A DNA stretch of 64,000 bases from Microbacterium oxydans (GTDB taxonomy: Bacteria > Actinomycetota > Actinomycetes > Actinomycetales > Microbacteriaceae): positions 165,478-229,477 of the forward strand of contig NZ_FMIR01000013.1 of assembly GCF_900095745.1 (NCBI RefSeq), written 5' to 3'. The notes under the pieces were generated by a model. The model did not search any database. It was not told the DNA's origin and saw only the letters and a list, made by a program, of their open reading frames with translations. Below, one piece after another: positions 52,058 through 61,356 of this stretch. The position numbers and the translations under genes were made by a program. Each line of letters starts with the position of its first letter. The stretch's first letter is position 1.

Positions 52058-52816
52058 ATGCCTGCACCGCTCACGCTGCCCCGCCTCTCGTGGGGCGCTC
52101 CGTCGGCCCCTCGGCGGGCCCTGCTGGTCCACGGTCTCGGCTCATCGGGCGCACTCATGTGGCGCCTGGGTGACGCGCTCGCAGAGGCAGGTTGGCATGC
52201 GACGGCCGTTGACCTCCGCGGCCACGGCGACGCCCCGCGCTCCCTCGACTATTCCGTCGCCGCGTACGGCGCCGATCTCGCCGCCACCCACCCAGAGCAC
52301 GGCGGGCCCTGGGACGCAGTCATCGGCCATTCCCTCGGCGGCGCGGCGAGCACGGTCGCGGCCGCTTCCTCCCCCGACTGGACCCGACGGCTCGTGCTCA
52401 TCGACCCCGCGATCCAGGTCGACGGACGCGACGCGGCCATCGTCCGCCGAAGCCAGGAGCGCGCCTTCGCCGACACCCGGCTCGAGGTCGTGCAGCAGGA
52501 GCATCCGCACTGGCATCCGCAGGATCAGGAGCTCAAAGTCGATGCTGTCCTCCGTGCCAGCGCATGGGCGGTGGAGCAGACCAGCGTCCAGAATCAGCCG
52601 TGGGATGTGCGTGCCGACGCCGCGCGTCTCACCGTGCCCACGCACGTGATCGGCGCCGACCCCGCCGTCTACAGCATCTTCACCGGCGACCTCGCCGCGG
52701 AAGTCCTCGCCGCGAACCCCCTGATCACCCTGTCCGTCGTCGAGGGTGCAGGACATTCGCTGCACCGCGATCGCCCGGACGAATCCGTCCGTCAGCTTCT
52801 GGAGGCACTCGTATGA
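52058..52816 (+). CDS. Alpha/beta hydrolase
   Basis: A 252-residue hydrolase. The oxyanion region HGLGSSGALMW is near residue 27, the nucleophile elbow GHSLGGAAS near residue 90, and the catalytic His in GAGHSLHRDRPD near residue 232; an Asp in the VIGADPAV segment could be the acid. It may be an esterase or thioesterase. The stop overlaps the start of the acyl-CoA dehydrogenase gene (ATGA), suggesting a role on acyl compounds. Confidence 0.9.
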   Translation: MPAPLTLPRLSWGAPSAPRRALLVHGLGSSGALMWRLGDALAEAGWHATAVDLRGHGDAPRSLDYSVAAYGADLAATHPEHGGPWDAVIGHSLGGAASTVAAASSPDWTRRLVLIDPAIQVDGRDAAIVRRSQERAFADTRLEVVQQEHPHWHPQDQELKVDAVLRASAWAVEQTSVQNQPWDVRADAARLTVPTHVIGADPAVYSIFTGDLAAEVLAANPLITLSVVEGAGHSLHRDRPDESVRQLLEALV

Positions 52817-53973
52817 GCACGTTCGATCCCACGGCCTTCCTGCCCGACGACCTTCTCGAACGGATCAGGGAGCGTGCGCCGATCCACGACCGCGAGAACA
52901 CCTTCCCCCGGCAGGACCTCGATGAGCTGCGCGCCGCCGGCTACCTGTCGATCCTGGTCCCCACCGAACGCGGCGGCGCCGGGCTCGGACTCGCCGAGGC
53001 CGCGCTCCTCCAGCAGCGACTGGCGGGCGCCGCTCCGGCGACAGCGCTGGCCATCAACATGCACCTGGTGTGGACCGGGGTGGCGAAGGTGTTCTCCGAC
53101 CGCGGCGTTCCGGGCCTCGAGTTCGTGCAAGACGGCGCGGTCGCCGGCGAGGTCTTCGCCTTCGGCATCAGCGAGGGCGGCAACGACCTGGTGCTGTTCG
53201 GCAGCGACACCGCCGCCGTGCCCGACGGGACCGGCGGCTACTCCTTCACCGGTACCAAGATCTTCACCTCGCTCGCCCCGGTGTGGACGCGGCTCGGCCT
53301 GCACGGCCTCGACACCACGAGCCCGGACGCGCCGAAGCTGGTGTTCGCCTTCGTCGAGCGGACGGATGCCGTCACCACCTCCGACGACTGGGACACCCTG
53401 GGCATGCGGGGCACGCAGAGCCGCACCACGCGGCTGAACGGCGCAGTGGCGGATGCGGCGCACGTCGTGCGTCGTATCGACCCCGGCCCCAGTCCCGACC
53501 CGATCGTCTTCGGTATCTTCTCGGTGTTCGAGATCCTCCTGGCCTCGGTCTACACCGGCATCGCCCGGCGCGCGCTCGAGTTGGCGGTCGCCACCGCGCA
53601 GAAGCGGCACTCGAAGAAGACCGGGCTGGCCTACAGCCAGGACCCCGACATCCGCTGGCGCATCGCCGACATGGCGCTCGCCTACGACGCACTGCCTCCG
53701 CAGATCGCGGCCCTCGCCCGGGACGTGGACGACCGTGTCGACAACGGAGCGCGCTGGTTCCCGCTGCTCTCGGGCGTCAAGCACCGCGCGATCACGATGG
53801 CCAAGCACGTCGTCGATGAGGCGATGCTCGTGGCGGGCGGCGGCTCCTACTTCTCGGCGAACGAGCTGTCCCGCCTGTACCGCGACGTGCTGGCCGGTGC
53901 CTTCCATCCCTCCGACCCCGAATCGGCGCACTCCACCGCGGCGAGCGCACTGCTGGGTCCGATCGGGTCCTGA
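52813..53973 (+). CDS. Acyl-CoA dehydrogenase family flavoprotein
   Basis: A 386-residue member of the acyl-CoA dehydrogenase fold. The helical N-terminal domain includes DLDELRAAGYLSILVPTERGG; the middle beta domain has GISEGGNDLVLF and GYSFTGTKIFTSLAPVW, with the TGxKxF segment that contacts FAD; the C-terminal domain contains TAQKRHSKKTGLAYSQDP. The usual catalytic Glu position is not obvious, so it may be a DszC- or HpaH-like monooxygenase relative rather than a true dehydrogenase. It is coupled to the alpha/beta hydrolase. Confidence 0.85.
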   Translation: MSTFDPTAFLPDDLLERIRERAPIHDRENTFPRQDLDELRAAGYLSILVPTERGGAGLGLAEAALLQQRLAGAAPATALAINMHLVWTGVAKVFSDRGVPGLEFVQDGAVAGEVFAFGISEGGNDLVLFGSDTAAVPDGTGGYSFTGTKIFTSLAPVWTRLGLHGLDTTSPDAPKLVFAFVERTDAVTTSDDWDTLGMRGTQSRTTRLNGAVADAAHVVRRIDPGPSPDPIVFGIFSVFEILLASVYTGIARRALELAVATAQKRHSKKTGLAYSQDPDIRWRIADMALAYDALPPQIAALARDVDDRVDNGARWFPLLSGVKHRAITMAKHVVDEAMLVAGGGSYFSANELSRLYRDVLAGAFHPSDPESAHSTAASALLGPIGS

Positions 53974-54043
53974 GCGCATTCCCGCCGGTTCCGTCGGCGA
54001 AGTGCGTCGTGGCCGCGGAATCGGTTGCCTGAGACGTCACCGA

Positions 54044-54058
54044 GTGCGAAGATCGCAC
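54044..54058. promoter_or_regulatory. Perfect palindrome GTGCGA-AGA-TCGCAC before the Lrp gene
   Basis: A 6-bp perfect inverted repeat with a three-base spacer ending two bases before the Lrp start codon at 54061. Binding there would block the Lrp transcript, so an autoregulatory operator is likely. Confidence 0.55.
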
Positions 54059-54060
54059 CA

Positions 54061-54527
54061 TGGGTCCGGTGAAGAAGAATCCCACGCTCGACGCGATCTC
54101 CAAGACGATCATCGAGCTGCTCCAGGAAGACGGCCGCCGCTCGTATTCCGACATCGGTCGCGTGGTCGGCCTGAGCGAGGCCGCCGTGCGGCAGCGCGTG
54201 CAGCGTCTGACGGAGTCCGGCGTGATGCAGATCGTCGCGGTGACCGATCCGATGCAGCTGGGCTTTCCCCGGCAGGCGATGATCGGTATCCGCGTGTCGG
54301 GAGACACGCGCCACGTCGCCGAGGCGGTGGCGGCGATCGATGCCGTCGACTACGTCGTCATCACGGTCGGATCCTTCGACGTCCTCGCCGAGGTGGTCTG
54401 CGAGGACGACGACGACCTGCTGTCGCTGATCAACGACGTCATCCGCCCGATCGACGGCGTCCTCTCCACCGAGACCTTCATCTACGCGAAGCTGCAGAAG
54501 CAGCTCTACAACTGGGGGACCAGATGA
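54061..54527 (+). CDS. Lrp/AsnC family transcriptional regulator
   Basis: A 155-residue regulator. The N-terminal winged helix spans about residues 8-55 (LDAISKTIIELLQEDGRRSYSDIGR, then GLSEAAVRQRVQRL). The C-terminal RAM ligand domain covers residues 70-150, with VDYVVITVGSFDVLAEVVCED. Its stop overlaps the aminotransferase start (ATGA), so it most likely senses an amino acid or amine handled by that enzyme. Confidence 0.93.
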
Positions 54528-55918
54528 ACACCGCACGCACCATCCCGTCGGAGTCCGCGCTGCAGACGATGGCGAAGGACCATCTCTGGATGCACTTCGC
54601 CCGGCAGTCCACGATGGCCGAGTCCGGTGTCCCGATCATCGTCAAAGGCGACGGCCATCGGATCTGGGACGCGAAGGGCAAGGAGTACTTCGACGGCCTC
54701 GCCGGCCTGTTCGTGGTGAACGCCGGTCACGGTCGGCGACGACTGGCCGAGGCGGCCGCGGCGCAGGCATCCGAGCTGGCGTTCTTCCCACTCTGGTCCT
54801 ACGCGCACCCGGCGGCGATCGAACTCGCCGACCGCCTCGCGGACGAGGCCCCGGGCGACCTGAACCGGGTTTTCTTCTCCACCGGCGGCGGCGAGGCCGT
54901 CGAGACCGCGTTCAAGCTCGCCAAGCACTACTGGAAGCTGCAGGGGAAGCCCGCCAAGCACAAGGTGATCTCCCGAGCTGTCGCGTATCACGGCACCCCG
55001 CAGGGAGCGTTGGCGATCACCGGCATCCCGGCCATGAAGTCGATGTTCGAACCGATCACCCCGGGCGGCTTCCGCGTGCCGAACACCAACTTCTATCGTG
55101 CGGCCGAGATGGGCGCGCCCGCCGACGACCTCGAGGCCTTCGGGCGCTGGGCGGCCGACCGCATCGAGGAGATGATCCTGTTCGAAGGCGCCGACACGGT
55201 CGCCGCGGTGTTCCTCGAGCCGGTGCAGAACTCCGGCGGCTGCTTCCCGCCGCCTCCCGGGTACTTCGCGCGCGTCCGCGAGATCTGCGACCGCCATGAC
55301 GTGCTCCTCGTCTCCGACGAGGTCATCTGCGCCTTCGGACGCCTCGGCCACACGTTCGCCTGCACGGGCCTGGGCTACGAGCCCGACATGATCACGTGCG
55401 CCAAGGGCATGACCAGCGGATACTCCCCCATCGGCGCGACGATCATCAGCGACCGCATCTACGAGCCGTTCTCGAAGGGAGACGTCTCGTTCCCGCACGG
55501 CTACACGTTCGGCGGTCACCCGGTCTCTGCGGCCGTCGCCCTGGAGAACCTCGACATCTTCGACGAAGAGGGACTCAACGCGAATGTCCGCGAGAACTCT
55601 CCGCTGTTCCGCGCCGAGCTCGAGAAGCTGCTCGATCTGCCCATGGTCGGTGATGTGCGCGGAGACGGGTACTTCTTCGGCATCGAGCTCGTGAAGGACA
55701 AGGCCACCAAGGAGACCTTCGACGGCGCCGAGTCCGAGCGGCTGCTGCGCGGATTCCTCTCCCCCGCCCTGTTCGAGGCGGGCCTGTACTGCCGCGCCGA
55801 TGACCGCGGCGACCCCGTCATCCAGCTCGCGCCACCGCTCACCGTGGGGCCGGCTGAGTTCCGCGAGATCGAGCAGATCCTCCGTGACGTGCTGACGCGC
55901 GCGCAGTCGGTGCTCTAG
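54524..55918 (+). CDS. Class III PLP-dependent aminotransferase (omega-amino acid/amine type)
   Basis: A 464-residue omega-transaminase. PLP-site residues are visible: FFSTGGGEAVETAFKLAK with the phosphate-binding loop, AVAYHGTPQGALAITG, DEVICAFGRLGHTFA for the Asp-Val pair, and the Schiff base Lys in MITCAKGMTSGYSPIG near residue 294. It resembles beta-alanine/putrescine:pyruvate aminotransferases and actinobacterial 'aspartate aminotransferase family' proteins. It is coupled to the Lrp regulator. GABA made by the decarboxylase elsewhere in the window is a possible donor, which is speculation. Confidence 0.93.
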   Translation: MNTARTIPSESALQTMAKDHLWMHFARQSTMAESGVPIIVKGDGHRIWDAKGKEYFDGLAGLFVVNAGHGRRRLAEAAAAQASELAFFPLWSYAHPAAIELADRLADEAPGDLNRVFFSTGGGEAVETAFKLAKHYWKLQGKPAKHKVISRAVAYHGTPQGALAITGIPAMKSMFEPITPGGFRVPNTNFYRAAEMGAPADDLEAFGRWAADRIEEMILFEGADTVAAVFLEPVQNSGGCFPPPPGYFARVREICDRHDVLLVSDEVICAFGRLGHTFACTGLGYEPDMITCAKGMTSGYSPIGATIISDRIYEPFSKGDVSFPHGYTFGGHPVSAAVALENLDIFDEEGLNANVRENSPLFRAELEKLLDLPMVGDVRGDGYFFGIELVKDKATKETFDGAESERLLRGFLSPALFEAGLYCRADDRGDPVIQLAPPLTVGPAEFREIEQILRDVLTRAQSVL

Positions 55919-55927
55919 CGGGTCGAG

Positions 55928-55947
55928 CCCGCCGTAGGAGTGGCGGG
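55928..55947. terminator. Weak hairpin CCCGCC-N8-GGCGGG
   Basis: A 6-bp stem between the convergent aminotransferase and CsoR-family genes. It could terminate either transcript but is short. Confidence 0.35.
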
Positions 55948-55954
55948 AGACCGT

Positions 55955-56227
55955 CTACTTGGAGTCGAAGTCGAAGGCTTTGAGCAGTTCGACAACGGCC
56001 TTGTCGCGTTCGTCTCCGCCCGCATCGAACATGTGGGTGACGTGCGTGCGGAGGTGATTCTCGAGCAGCAGCCGGTTCAGAGACTCGAGGGAACGCTGGA
56101 TCGCACGCGACTGCGTGATGATGTCCATGCAGTACTCCTCGTTCTCGATCATCCGCGCGACGCCGCGCATCTGCCCCTCGAGGATGCTGGTGCGATGCAG
56201 GGCGCGCTTCTTGATGTCTTCGATCAC
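55955..56227 (-). CDS. CsoR/RcnR family metal- or stress-sensing repressor with a Cys-His-His site
   Basis: A 90-residue all-helical repressor. Helix 1 reads RTSILEGQMRGVARMI, the family signature. The putative ligands are Cys33 (EEYCMDI), His58 and His62 (ENHLRTH): the spacing equals the Cys-His-Cys copper site of CsoR, but the last Cys is His. That is closer to RcnR-type Ni/Co sites; the RcnR N-terminal His is absent. It starts at GTG 56227, with TAGCCT six bases upstream. No metal pump or chaperone gene adjoins it. Confidence 0.9.
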   Translation of the reverse strand: MIEDIKKRALHRTSILEGQMRGVARMIENEEYCMDIITQSRAIQRSLESLNRLLLENHLRTHVTHMFDAGGDERDKAVVELLKAFDFDSK

Positions 56228-56233
56228 GTCTCG

Positions 56234-56239
56234 AGGCTA
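56234..56239 (-). promoter_or_regulatory. Putative -10 hexamer TAGCCT, leaderless promoter of the CsoR-family gene
   Basis: On the minus strand TAGCCT is followed by six bases and the GTG at 56227. Confidence 0.45.
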
Positions 56240-56262
56240 CCGCCCCGTGAAAGGATGACGTC

Positions 56263-57540
56263 ATGCCGCGAACACCGATGACGCAGCTCTCGCCTGCTGA
56301 CCAGGAACGCCTGCGCGCGCTCCGCCGAATGAAGGCCGTCGCCCTCGGAGCTCTGGTGTTCATGGCCGTGGTCTTCGTATTCGCCTTCGCCTTCCAGCAG
56401 CGATTCGACTGGCTCGCCTATGTCCGGGCCGCGGCGGAAGGCGGCATGGTGGGCGCGCTCGCGGACTGGTTCGCCGTGACCGCGCTGTTCCGCCGCCCGC
56501 TGGGACTGCCGATCCCGCACACCGCGATCATCCCGAGCCGCAAAGACGAGATCGGCCGGAGCCTCGGCGAGTTCGTCGAGACGAACTTCCTCGCCGGCGA
56601 TGTCGTGCGCACCAAGCTGTCGAGCACACGGATCGCCCTCCGTGCCGGTGAGTGGCTGCGCGAGGCTCCGCACGCCGAGCGCGTCGGCGCCGAGGGGGCG
56701 ACCATCGCGACGGCGGTGCTCAACGCACTGAGCGACGACGACGTGCGCGACCTCATCACCGACCTCGCGCGCGAGCACCTCGTCGCTCCGGAGTGGGGCC
56801 CGCCCGCGGGCGCCTGGCTCGAGAAGATCGTCGAGGCCGATGCACATCACGGCGCCGTCGACCTCGCGGTCGACAGCATCGGACGCTGGCTCGAGGCCAA
56901 CGCCGAGTCGTTCGCCGGACTCGTCTCGCGCCGCCTTCCCGGCTGGGTGCCGAAGCTCGCCCATCGCTTCGTCGACGACACCGTCTACAACGAGGCGATC
57001 AAGTTCGTCCACGCCGTGCAGGCCGACCCGCGGCACCCGGCCCGCATCGCCATCGACGGCTACCTCGGCCGTCTCGCCGACAACCTGCAGAACGACCCGG
57101 CCACCCGCGCCAAGCTCGAGAACGCGAAGGCGTCGCTGTTCGACAGCCCTCGGGTCGGTGCCCTGGCCGCCGAGGCTTGGAACACCGCGAAGAACGGGCT
57201 GCTCGCGGCCCTCGCCGACCCCGAGAGCGGTCTGCGCCGACGCGCGGTGCAGGCGCTGCAAGAAGTCGGAGAACGCCTGACGACGGATGCCGCGCTGCAG
57301 ACCCGCGTCGACACCTGGGTGTCCGATGCCGCCGTCTTCCTCGTCGACCGCTACCGCCACGACATCGCCTCGATCATCACCGACACCGTCGAGCGCTGGG
57401 ACCCGGCCGAGACCACCGAGAAGATCGAACTCATGGTCGGCCGCGACCTGCAGTACATCCGCCTCAACGGCACGTTCGTCGGCGCCCTCGCCGGCCTCGC
57501 CATCTTCACCATCGCCCACGCCCTGATCCCCGGAGTCTGA
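56263..57540 (+). CDS. DUF445 family membrane protein
   Basis: A 425-residue protein of the DUF445 (YjiN-like) family. It has one N-terminal helix (about residues 25-45), the family motif EGGMVGALADWFAVTALFRRPLG near residue 60, a long helical, probably coiled-coil middle region, and a C-terminal helix (FVGALAGLAIFTIAHALI). Function is not established; YjiN-like proteins are inner membrane proteins. It is divergent from the CsoR-family gene with 35 bases between the starts and ends one base before the hutG start. Confidence 0.9.
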   Translation: MPRTPMTQLSPADQERLRALRRMKAVALGALVFMAVVFVFAFAFQQRFDWLAYVRAAAEGGMVGALADWFAVTALFRRPLGLPIPHTAIIPSRKDEIGRSLGEFVETNFLAGDVVRTKLSSTRIALRAGEWLREAPHAERVGAEGATIATAVLNALSDDDVRDLITDLAREHLVAPEWGPPAGAWLEKIVEADAHHGAVDLAVDSIGRWLEANAESFAGLVSRRLPGWVPKLAHRFVDDTVYNEAIKFVHAVQADPRHPARIAIDGYLGRLADNLQNDPATRAKLENAKASLFDSPRVGALAAEAWNTAKNGLLAALADPESGLRRRAVQALQEVGERLTTDAALQTRVDTWVSDAAVFLVDRYRHDIASIITDTVERWDPAETTEKIELMVGRDLQYIRLNGTFVGALAGLAIFTIAHALIPGV

Positions 57541-57541
57541 C

Positions 57542-58474
57542 ATGGCACCCGCATCCCGACAGCTGAGTCACGACCCGCTCTGGCCGCGCGCCGGATCCTG
57601 GCCCGCCTTCAGCGGCACAGCCGATGCGGCACTGCTCGGCGTCCCGACCTGGCGTACATCGCTGTCGCCGACCGGTGCGCACGCGACACCGACCGCGATC
57701 CGCGAGGCGCTCCCCCGCTATGGCACTGCCCTGATGGGTCCGCCCGCCGTCGAACTCGACGACGTGCTGCGCATCGCCGACGCCGGAGACGTGACCGATC
57801 CCGACGGGTCCGCCGGCGAGGCGAGGGTGATCTCCCGCGTGCGCGACCTCGCCGACGCCACGGACCTCGTGATCGCGCTCGGCGGCGACAACTCGCTCAC
57901 GTATCCGGTGGCCCTCGGCGCCGAGGCGACCGGGCTGATCACCTTCGACGCGCACTTCGACCTTCGCGACGGGATCTCCAACGGCACGCCGGTGCGCCGC
58001 CTCGTCGAAGACACACCTGCCGCGTCTTCGCTCGACACCGCGCGCATCGAGCCGTCCAGGATCGTGCAGATCGGCATCGCCGACTTCGCGAACTCCGCCG
58101 CCTACGCCCAGCGTGCCGCCGAGTGGGGCATCCGGGTGATCACCCTCGATGAGCTGCGTCGCCGCGGCATCGATGACGTGGTCGCCGAGGCCGTCGAGAT
58201 CGCGGGCGCCGGCGAGGGGTCTCGTGTCCACCTCGACATCGACGTGGATGTCTGCGACCGCTCGGTCGCACCGGGTTGCCCGGCGAGCGTGCCGGGCGGA
58301 CTCCAGGCGTGGGAGCTGCGCGCGCTCACCCGCGCGGTGGCCTCGGATCGCCGCGTCGTGAGCGCCGACATCGCCGAGGTCGACGCCACGGCCGATGCCG
58401 ACGATGCCCGCACCGTCCGGCTCGCGGCGCTCTGCGTGCTCGAGCTGCTCGCGGGCCTCGCCTCCCGCCGCTGA
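57542..58474 (+). CDS. hutG: Formimidoylglutamase / arginase family ureohydrolase
   Basis: A 310-residue binuclear metal hydrolase, probably converting formimidoyl-glutamate to glutamate in histidine breakdown. Metal motifs are ALGGDNSLTYP (the usual GGDHS has His; here Asn), FDAHFDLRD and LDIDVDVCD. It begins directly after the DUF445 gene and is convergent with hutI, 19 bases apart. Neighbourhood supports HutG over arginase or agmatinase. Confidence 0.88.
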   Translation: MAPASRQLSHDPLWPRAGSWPAFSGTADAALLGVPTWRTSLSPTGAHATPTAIREALPRYGTALMGPPAVELDDVLRIADAGDVTDPDGSAGEARVISRVRDLADATDLVIALGGDNSLTYPVALGAEATGLITFDAHFDLRDGISNGTPVRRLVEDTPAASSLDTARIEPSRIVQIGIADFANSAAYAQRAAEWGIRVITLDELRRRGIDDVVAEAVEIAGAGEGSRVHLDIDVDVCDRSVAPGCPASVPGGLQAWELRALTRAVASDRRVVSADIAEVDATADADDARTVRLAALCVLELLAGLASRR

Positions 58475-58493
58475 GTCGCACGACGGCAACGAG

Positions 58494-59657
58494 TCACACG
58501 ACGGCGATGCCGTCCTTCCACACCTGACGCACCAGGGGCACGCCCGGACGGTACGCGAGGTGCACCCGGGTCGGGGCATCGAGCAGCACGAGGTCGGCGC
58601 GAGTGCCCGGTGCGATGACCCCCACGTCGTCGCGTCGGAGTGCTCGGGCGCCCCCGGCCGTCGCCGCCCAGACGGCTTCGGCGGGAGTCATGCCCATGTC
58701 GCGCACGGCTATCGCGATGCAGAACGGCATCGACGAGGTGAAGCTCGATCCCGGATTCGTGTCGCACGCGAGGGCCACGGTCACGCCCGCATCGATCAGG
58801 CGGCGGGCGTCGGGGTAGGGCTGCCTGGTCGAGAACTCGACCCCCGGCAGCAGGGTGAGCACGGTGGAGCTCTGGGCGAGCGCGTCGATGTCGGCATCCG
58901 TCAGGTAGGTGCCGTGGTCGATGGACGCCGCTCCCAGCTCGACCGCGAGGCGCACGCCCTCCCCCGGTCCGAGCTGGCTCGCGTGGACGCGAGGAGCGAG
59001 TCCGCGCGCGATCCCCGCCTCGAGCACTCGCCGTGATTGCGTCACCGTGAACGCACCGGTCTCGCAGAACACGTCGATCCATTTCGCGTACGGTGCGCAG
59101 GCGTCGAGCATGGGGCCCGTGACCAGGTCGACGTATTCGTCGGGGCGGTCGGCGTACTCCACCGGAACGACGTGCGCTCCGAGGAAGGTCACCTCCGGCG
59201 TGATCTCTGCGGCGAGCCGCACGAGGCGTTCCTCGTCGGCGACGCTGAGCCCATAGCCGCTCTTGACCTCGACGGTAGTCGTCCCCTGCGCGAGCATCTC
59301 GGCGAGGAAGCCGCGGAGTCGCGCGCGCAGCTCCTCGTCGCTCGCGGCTCGAGTGGCGGCAACGGTGGAGCGGATGCCGCCGGCGGCGTACTTCTGCCCC
59401 GCCATGCGCGCCTCGAACTCCGCCGCGCGGTCGCCGGCGAACACGAGGTGGCTGTGGCTGTCGACGAACCCGGGGATCACGGCCCGGCCGCCGGCATCCA
59501 CCGTCTCGTCGGACTCCGGCGCGTCCGCGGCCGCGCCGACCCAGGCGATCCGGTCGCCCTCGATCACGACCGCCGCATCGCTCAGCGTTCCGCACGGGTC
59601 GCCTCCGATGGCGACGTTGGTGGTGAGTTCCGCGATGTTGGTGAGCAGCGTGCGCAT
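58494..59657 (-). CDS. hutI: Imidazolonepropionase
   Basis: A 387-residue amidohydrolase opening the imidazolone ring in histidine degradation. The metal HxH lies in [16 protein letters not shown] near residue 72, followed by the HutI-specific [15 protein letters not shown] and VEVKSGYGL segments, [18 protein letters not shown], and ACDTNPGSS. The start is ATG 59657, with GGGAGGAACG just upstream. It is the last gene of the minus-strand hutHUI run. Confidence 0.96.
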   Translation of the reverse strand: MRTLLTNIAELTTNVAIGGDPCGTLSDAAVVIEGDRIAWVGAAADAPESDETVDAGGRAVIPGFVDSHSHLVFAGDRAAEFEARMAGQKYAAGGIRSTVAATRAASDEELRARLRGFLAEMLAQGTTTVEVKSGYGLSVADEERLVRLAAEITPEVTFLGAHVVPVEYADRPDEYVDLVTGPMLDACAPYAKWIDVFCETGAFTVTQSRRVLEAGIARGLAPRVHASQLGPGEGVRLAVELGAASIDHGTYLTDADIDALAQSSTVLTLLPGVEFSTRQPYPDARRLIDAGVTVALACDTNPGSSFTSSMPFCIAIAVRDMGMTPAEAVWAATAGGARALRRDDVGVIAPGTRADLVLLDAPTRVHLAYRPGVPLVRQVWKDGIAVV

Positions 59658-59691
59658 CGCCGTTCCTCCCGTTCGAGATCCTTCGAGTGTG

Positions 59692-61356
59692 TCAGAGCAT
59701 CGGGATGTTGAGGCCGCGCTCGCGCGCGATCTCGCGCGCGTGCTCGTACCCGGCATCCACGTGGCGCATCACACCGGTGCCCGGGTCGTTGGTGAGCACC
59801 CGTTCGAGCTTCTCCGCGGCAAGGGCCGAGCCGTCGGCGACGGTGACCTGACCCGCGTGGATCGAGCGGCCGATGCCGACGCCGCCACCGTGGTGGAGCG
59901 ACACCCAGGAGGCGCCGGATGCCGTGTTCAGCAGGGCGTTCAGCAGGGGCCAGTCGGCGATCGCATCGGAGCCGTCCTTCATGGCCTCGGTCTCGCGGTA
60001 CGGCGAGGCGACCGAGCCCGAGTCGAGGTGGTCCCGGCCGATCACGATCGGCGCCGACAGTTCGCCCGACGCGACCATCTCGTTGAACTTCAGTCCGGCG
60101 AGGTGTCGCTCTTTATAGCCGAGCCAGCAGATGCGCGCAGGAAGGCCTTCGAAGTGCACCTTCTCGGCGGCCTTCTCCAGCCAGCGGTGCAGCGCCGCGT
60201 CCTCGGGGAAGAGCTCGGCGATCGCCCGGTCGGTCTTGTAGATGTCCTCCGGATCTCCGGAGAGAGCCGCCCAGCGGAACGGACCGCGCCCCTCTTCGAA
60301 CTGCGGACGGATGTAAGCCGGCACGAATCCGGGAAAGGCGAAGGCCCGGTCGTAGCCGCCCAGCTGCGCCTCGGCGCGGATCGAGTTGCCGTAGTCGAAC
60401 ACGGCAGCTCCGGCGTCCTGGAACGCGACCATCGCCTCGACGTGCGCCGCCATGGATTCGCGGGACCGGCGAGTGAACTCCTCGGCGTCGCGTTCGGCTT
60501 CGGCCTTCCACTCCTCGACCCCGATCCCGATCGGCAGGTACGCGAGCGGATCGTGCGCGCTGGTCTGATCCGTCACGATGTCGATCGGCACGCCACGACG
60601 CCGCAGCTCGGGGAAGACCTCGGCCGCATTACCCACGACGCCGACGGAAAGGGCCTCTCCGGCAGCCTTGGCTGCGAGGACCCGTGCGACTGCCGCGTCG
60701 AGATCGGTCGTGTACTCGTCGAGGTAGCCGTGCGCCACCCGCCGAGAGAGACGCGACTCGTCGACGTCGACGATCAGCACCGCGCCGTCGTTCATGGTGA
60801 CGGCGAGGGGCTGGGCGCCGCCCATGCCGCCGGCACCGCCGGTGAGGGTGAGGGTGCCGCGCAGGGAATCCCGGCCGAGGGAGCGTGCCACCGCGGCGAA
60901 CGTCTCGTAGGTCCCCTGCAGGATGCCCTGGGTGCCGATGTAGATCCAGGAGCCCGCGGTCATCTGCCCGTACATGATGAGACCGAGCTCTTCGAGGCGG
61001 CGGAACTCCGGCCAGTTCGCCCAGTCCCCCACGAGGTTCGAGTTGGCGATGAGCACGCGCGGCGCCCACTCGTGGGTGCGGAACACGCCGACCGGCTTGC
61101 CCGACTGCACGAGCAGGGTCTCGTCCGGTTCGAGTTCGTCGAGGGTGCGCACGATCGCGTCATACGCCGCCCAGCTGCGGGCGGCCTTGCCCGTGCCGCC
61201 GTACACGACGAGGTCCTCCGGATGCTCGGCTACTTCGGGGTCGAGGTTGTTCATCAGCATCCGCTTGGCGGCTTCGGCGCCCCAGCTCTTCGCGGTGCGT
61301 GTGTTGCCCCGGGCCGCGCGGACGACGCGGGGCCCCGCGGTCGTGTTGTCAGCCAT
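59692..61356 (-). CDS. hutU: Urocanate hydratase
   Basis: A 554-residue NAD+-dependent enzyme adding water to urocanate. Characteristic segments are [52 protein letters not shown] for NAD binding, [12 protein letters not shown] with the conserved Cys, and [18 protein letters not shown]. The start is ATG 61356 with AAAGGAGCACATCG ahead; it overlaps the end of hutH by 8 bases. Confidence 0.97.
   Translation of the reverse strand: MADNTTAGPRVVRAARGNTRTAKSWGAEAAKRMLMNNLDPEVAEHPEDLVVYGGTGKAARSWAAYDAIVRTLDELEPDETLLVQSGKPVGVFRTHEWAPRVLIANSNLVGDWANWPEFRRLEELGLIMYGQMTAGSWIYIGTQGILQGTYETFAAVARSLGRDSLRGTLTLTGGAGGMGGAQPLAVTMNDGAVLIVDVDESRLSRRVAHGYLDEYTTDLDAAVARVLAAKAAGEALSVGVVGNAAEVFPELRRRGVPIDIVTDQTSAHDPLAYLPIGIGVEEWKAEAERDAEEFTRRSRESMAAHVEAMVAFQDAGAAVFDYGNSIRAEAQLGGYDRAFAFPGFVPAYIRPQFEEGRGPFRWAALSGDPEDIYKTDRAIAELFPEDAALHRWLEKAAEKVHFEGLPARICWLGYKERHLAGLKFNEMVASGELSAPIVIGRDHLDSGSVASPYRETEAMKDGSDAIADWPLLNALLNTASGASWVSLHHGGGVGIGRSIHAGQVTVADGSALAAEKLERVLTNDPGTGVMRHVDAGYEHAREIARERGLNIPML

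Noticed and set aside
48445..52158. A 1237-codon open frame on the minus strand
   Set aside because: It mirrors the phosphatase-propeller gene, including the repeats, and encodes low-complexity Val/Asp/Gly-rich sequence. The plus strand has the signal peptide and catalytic motifs.
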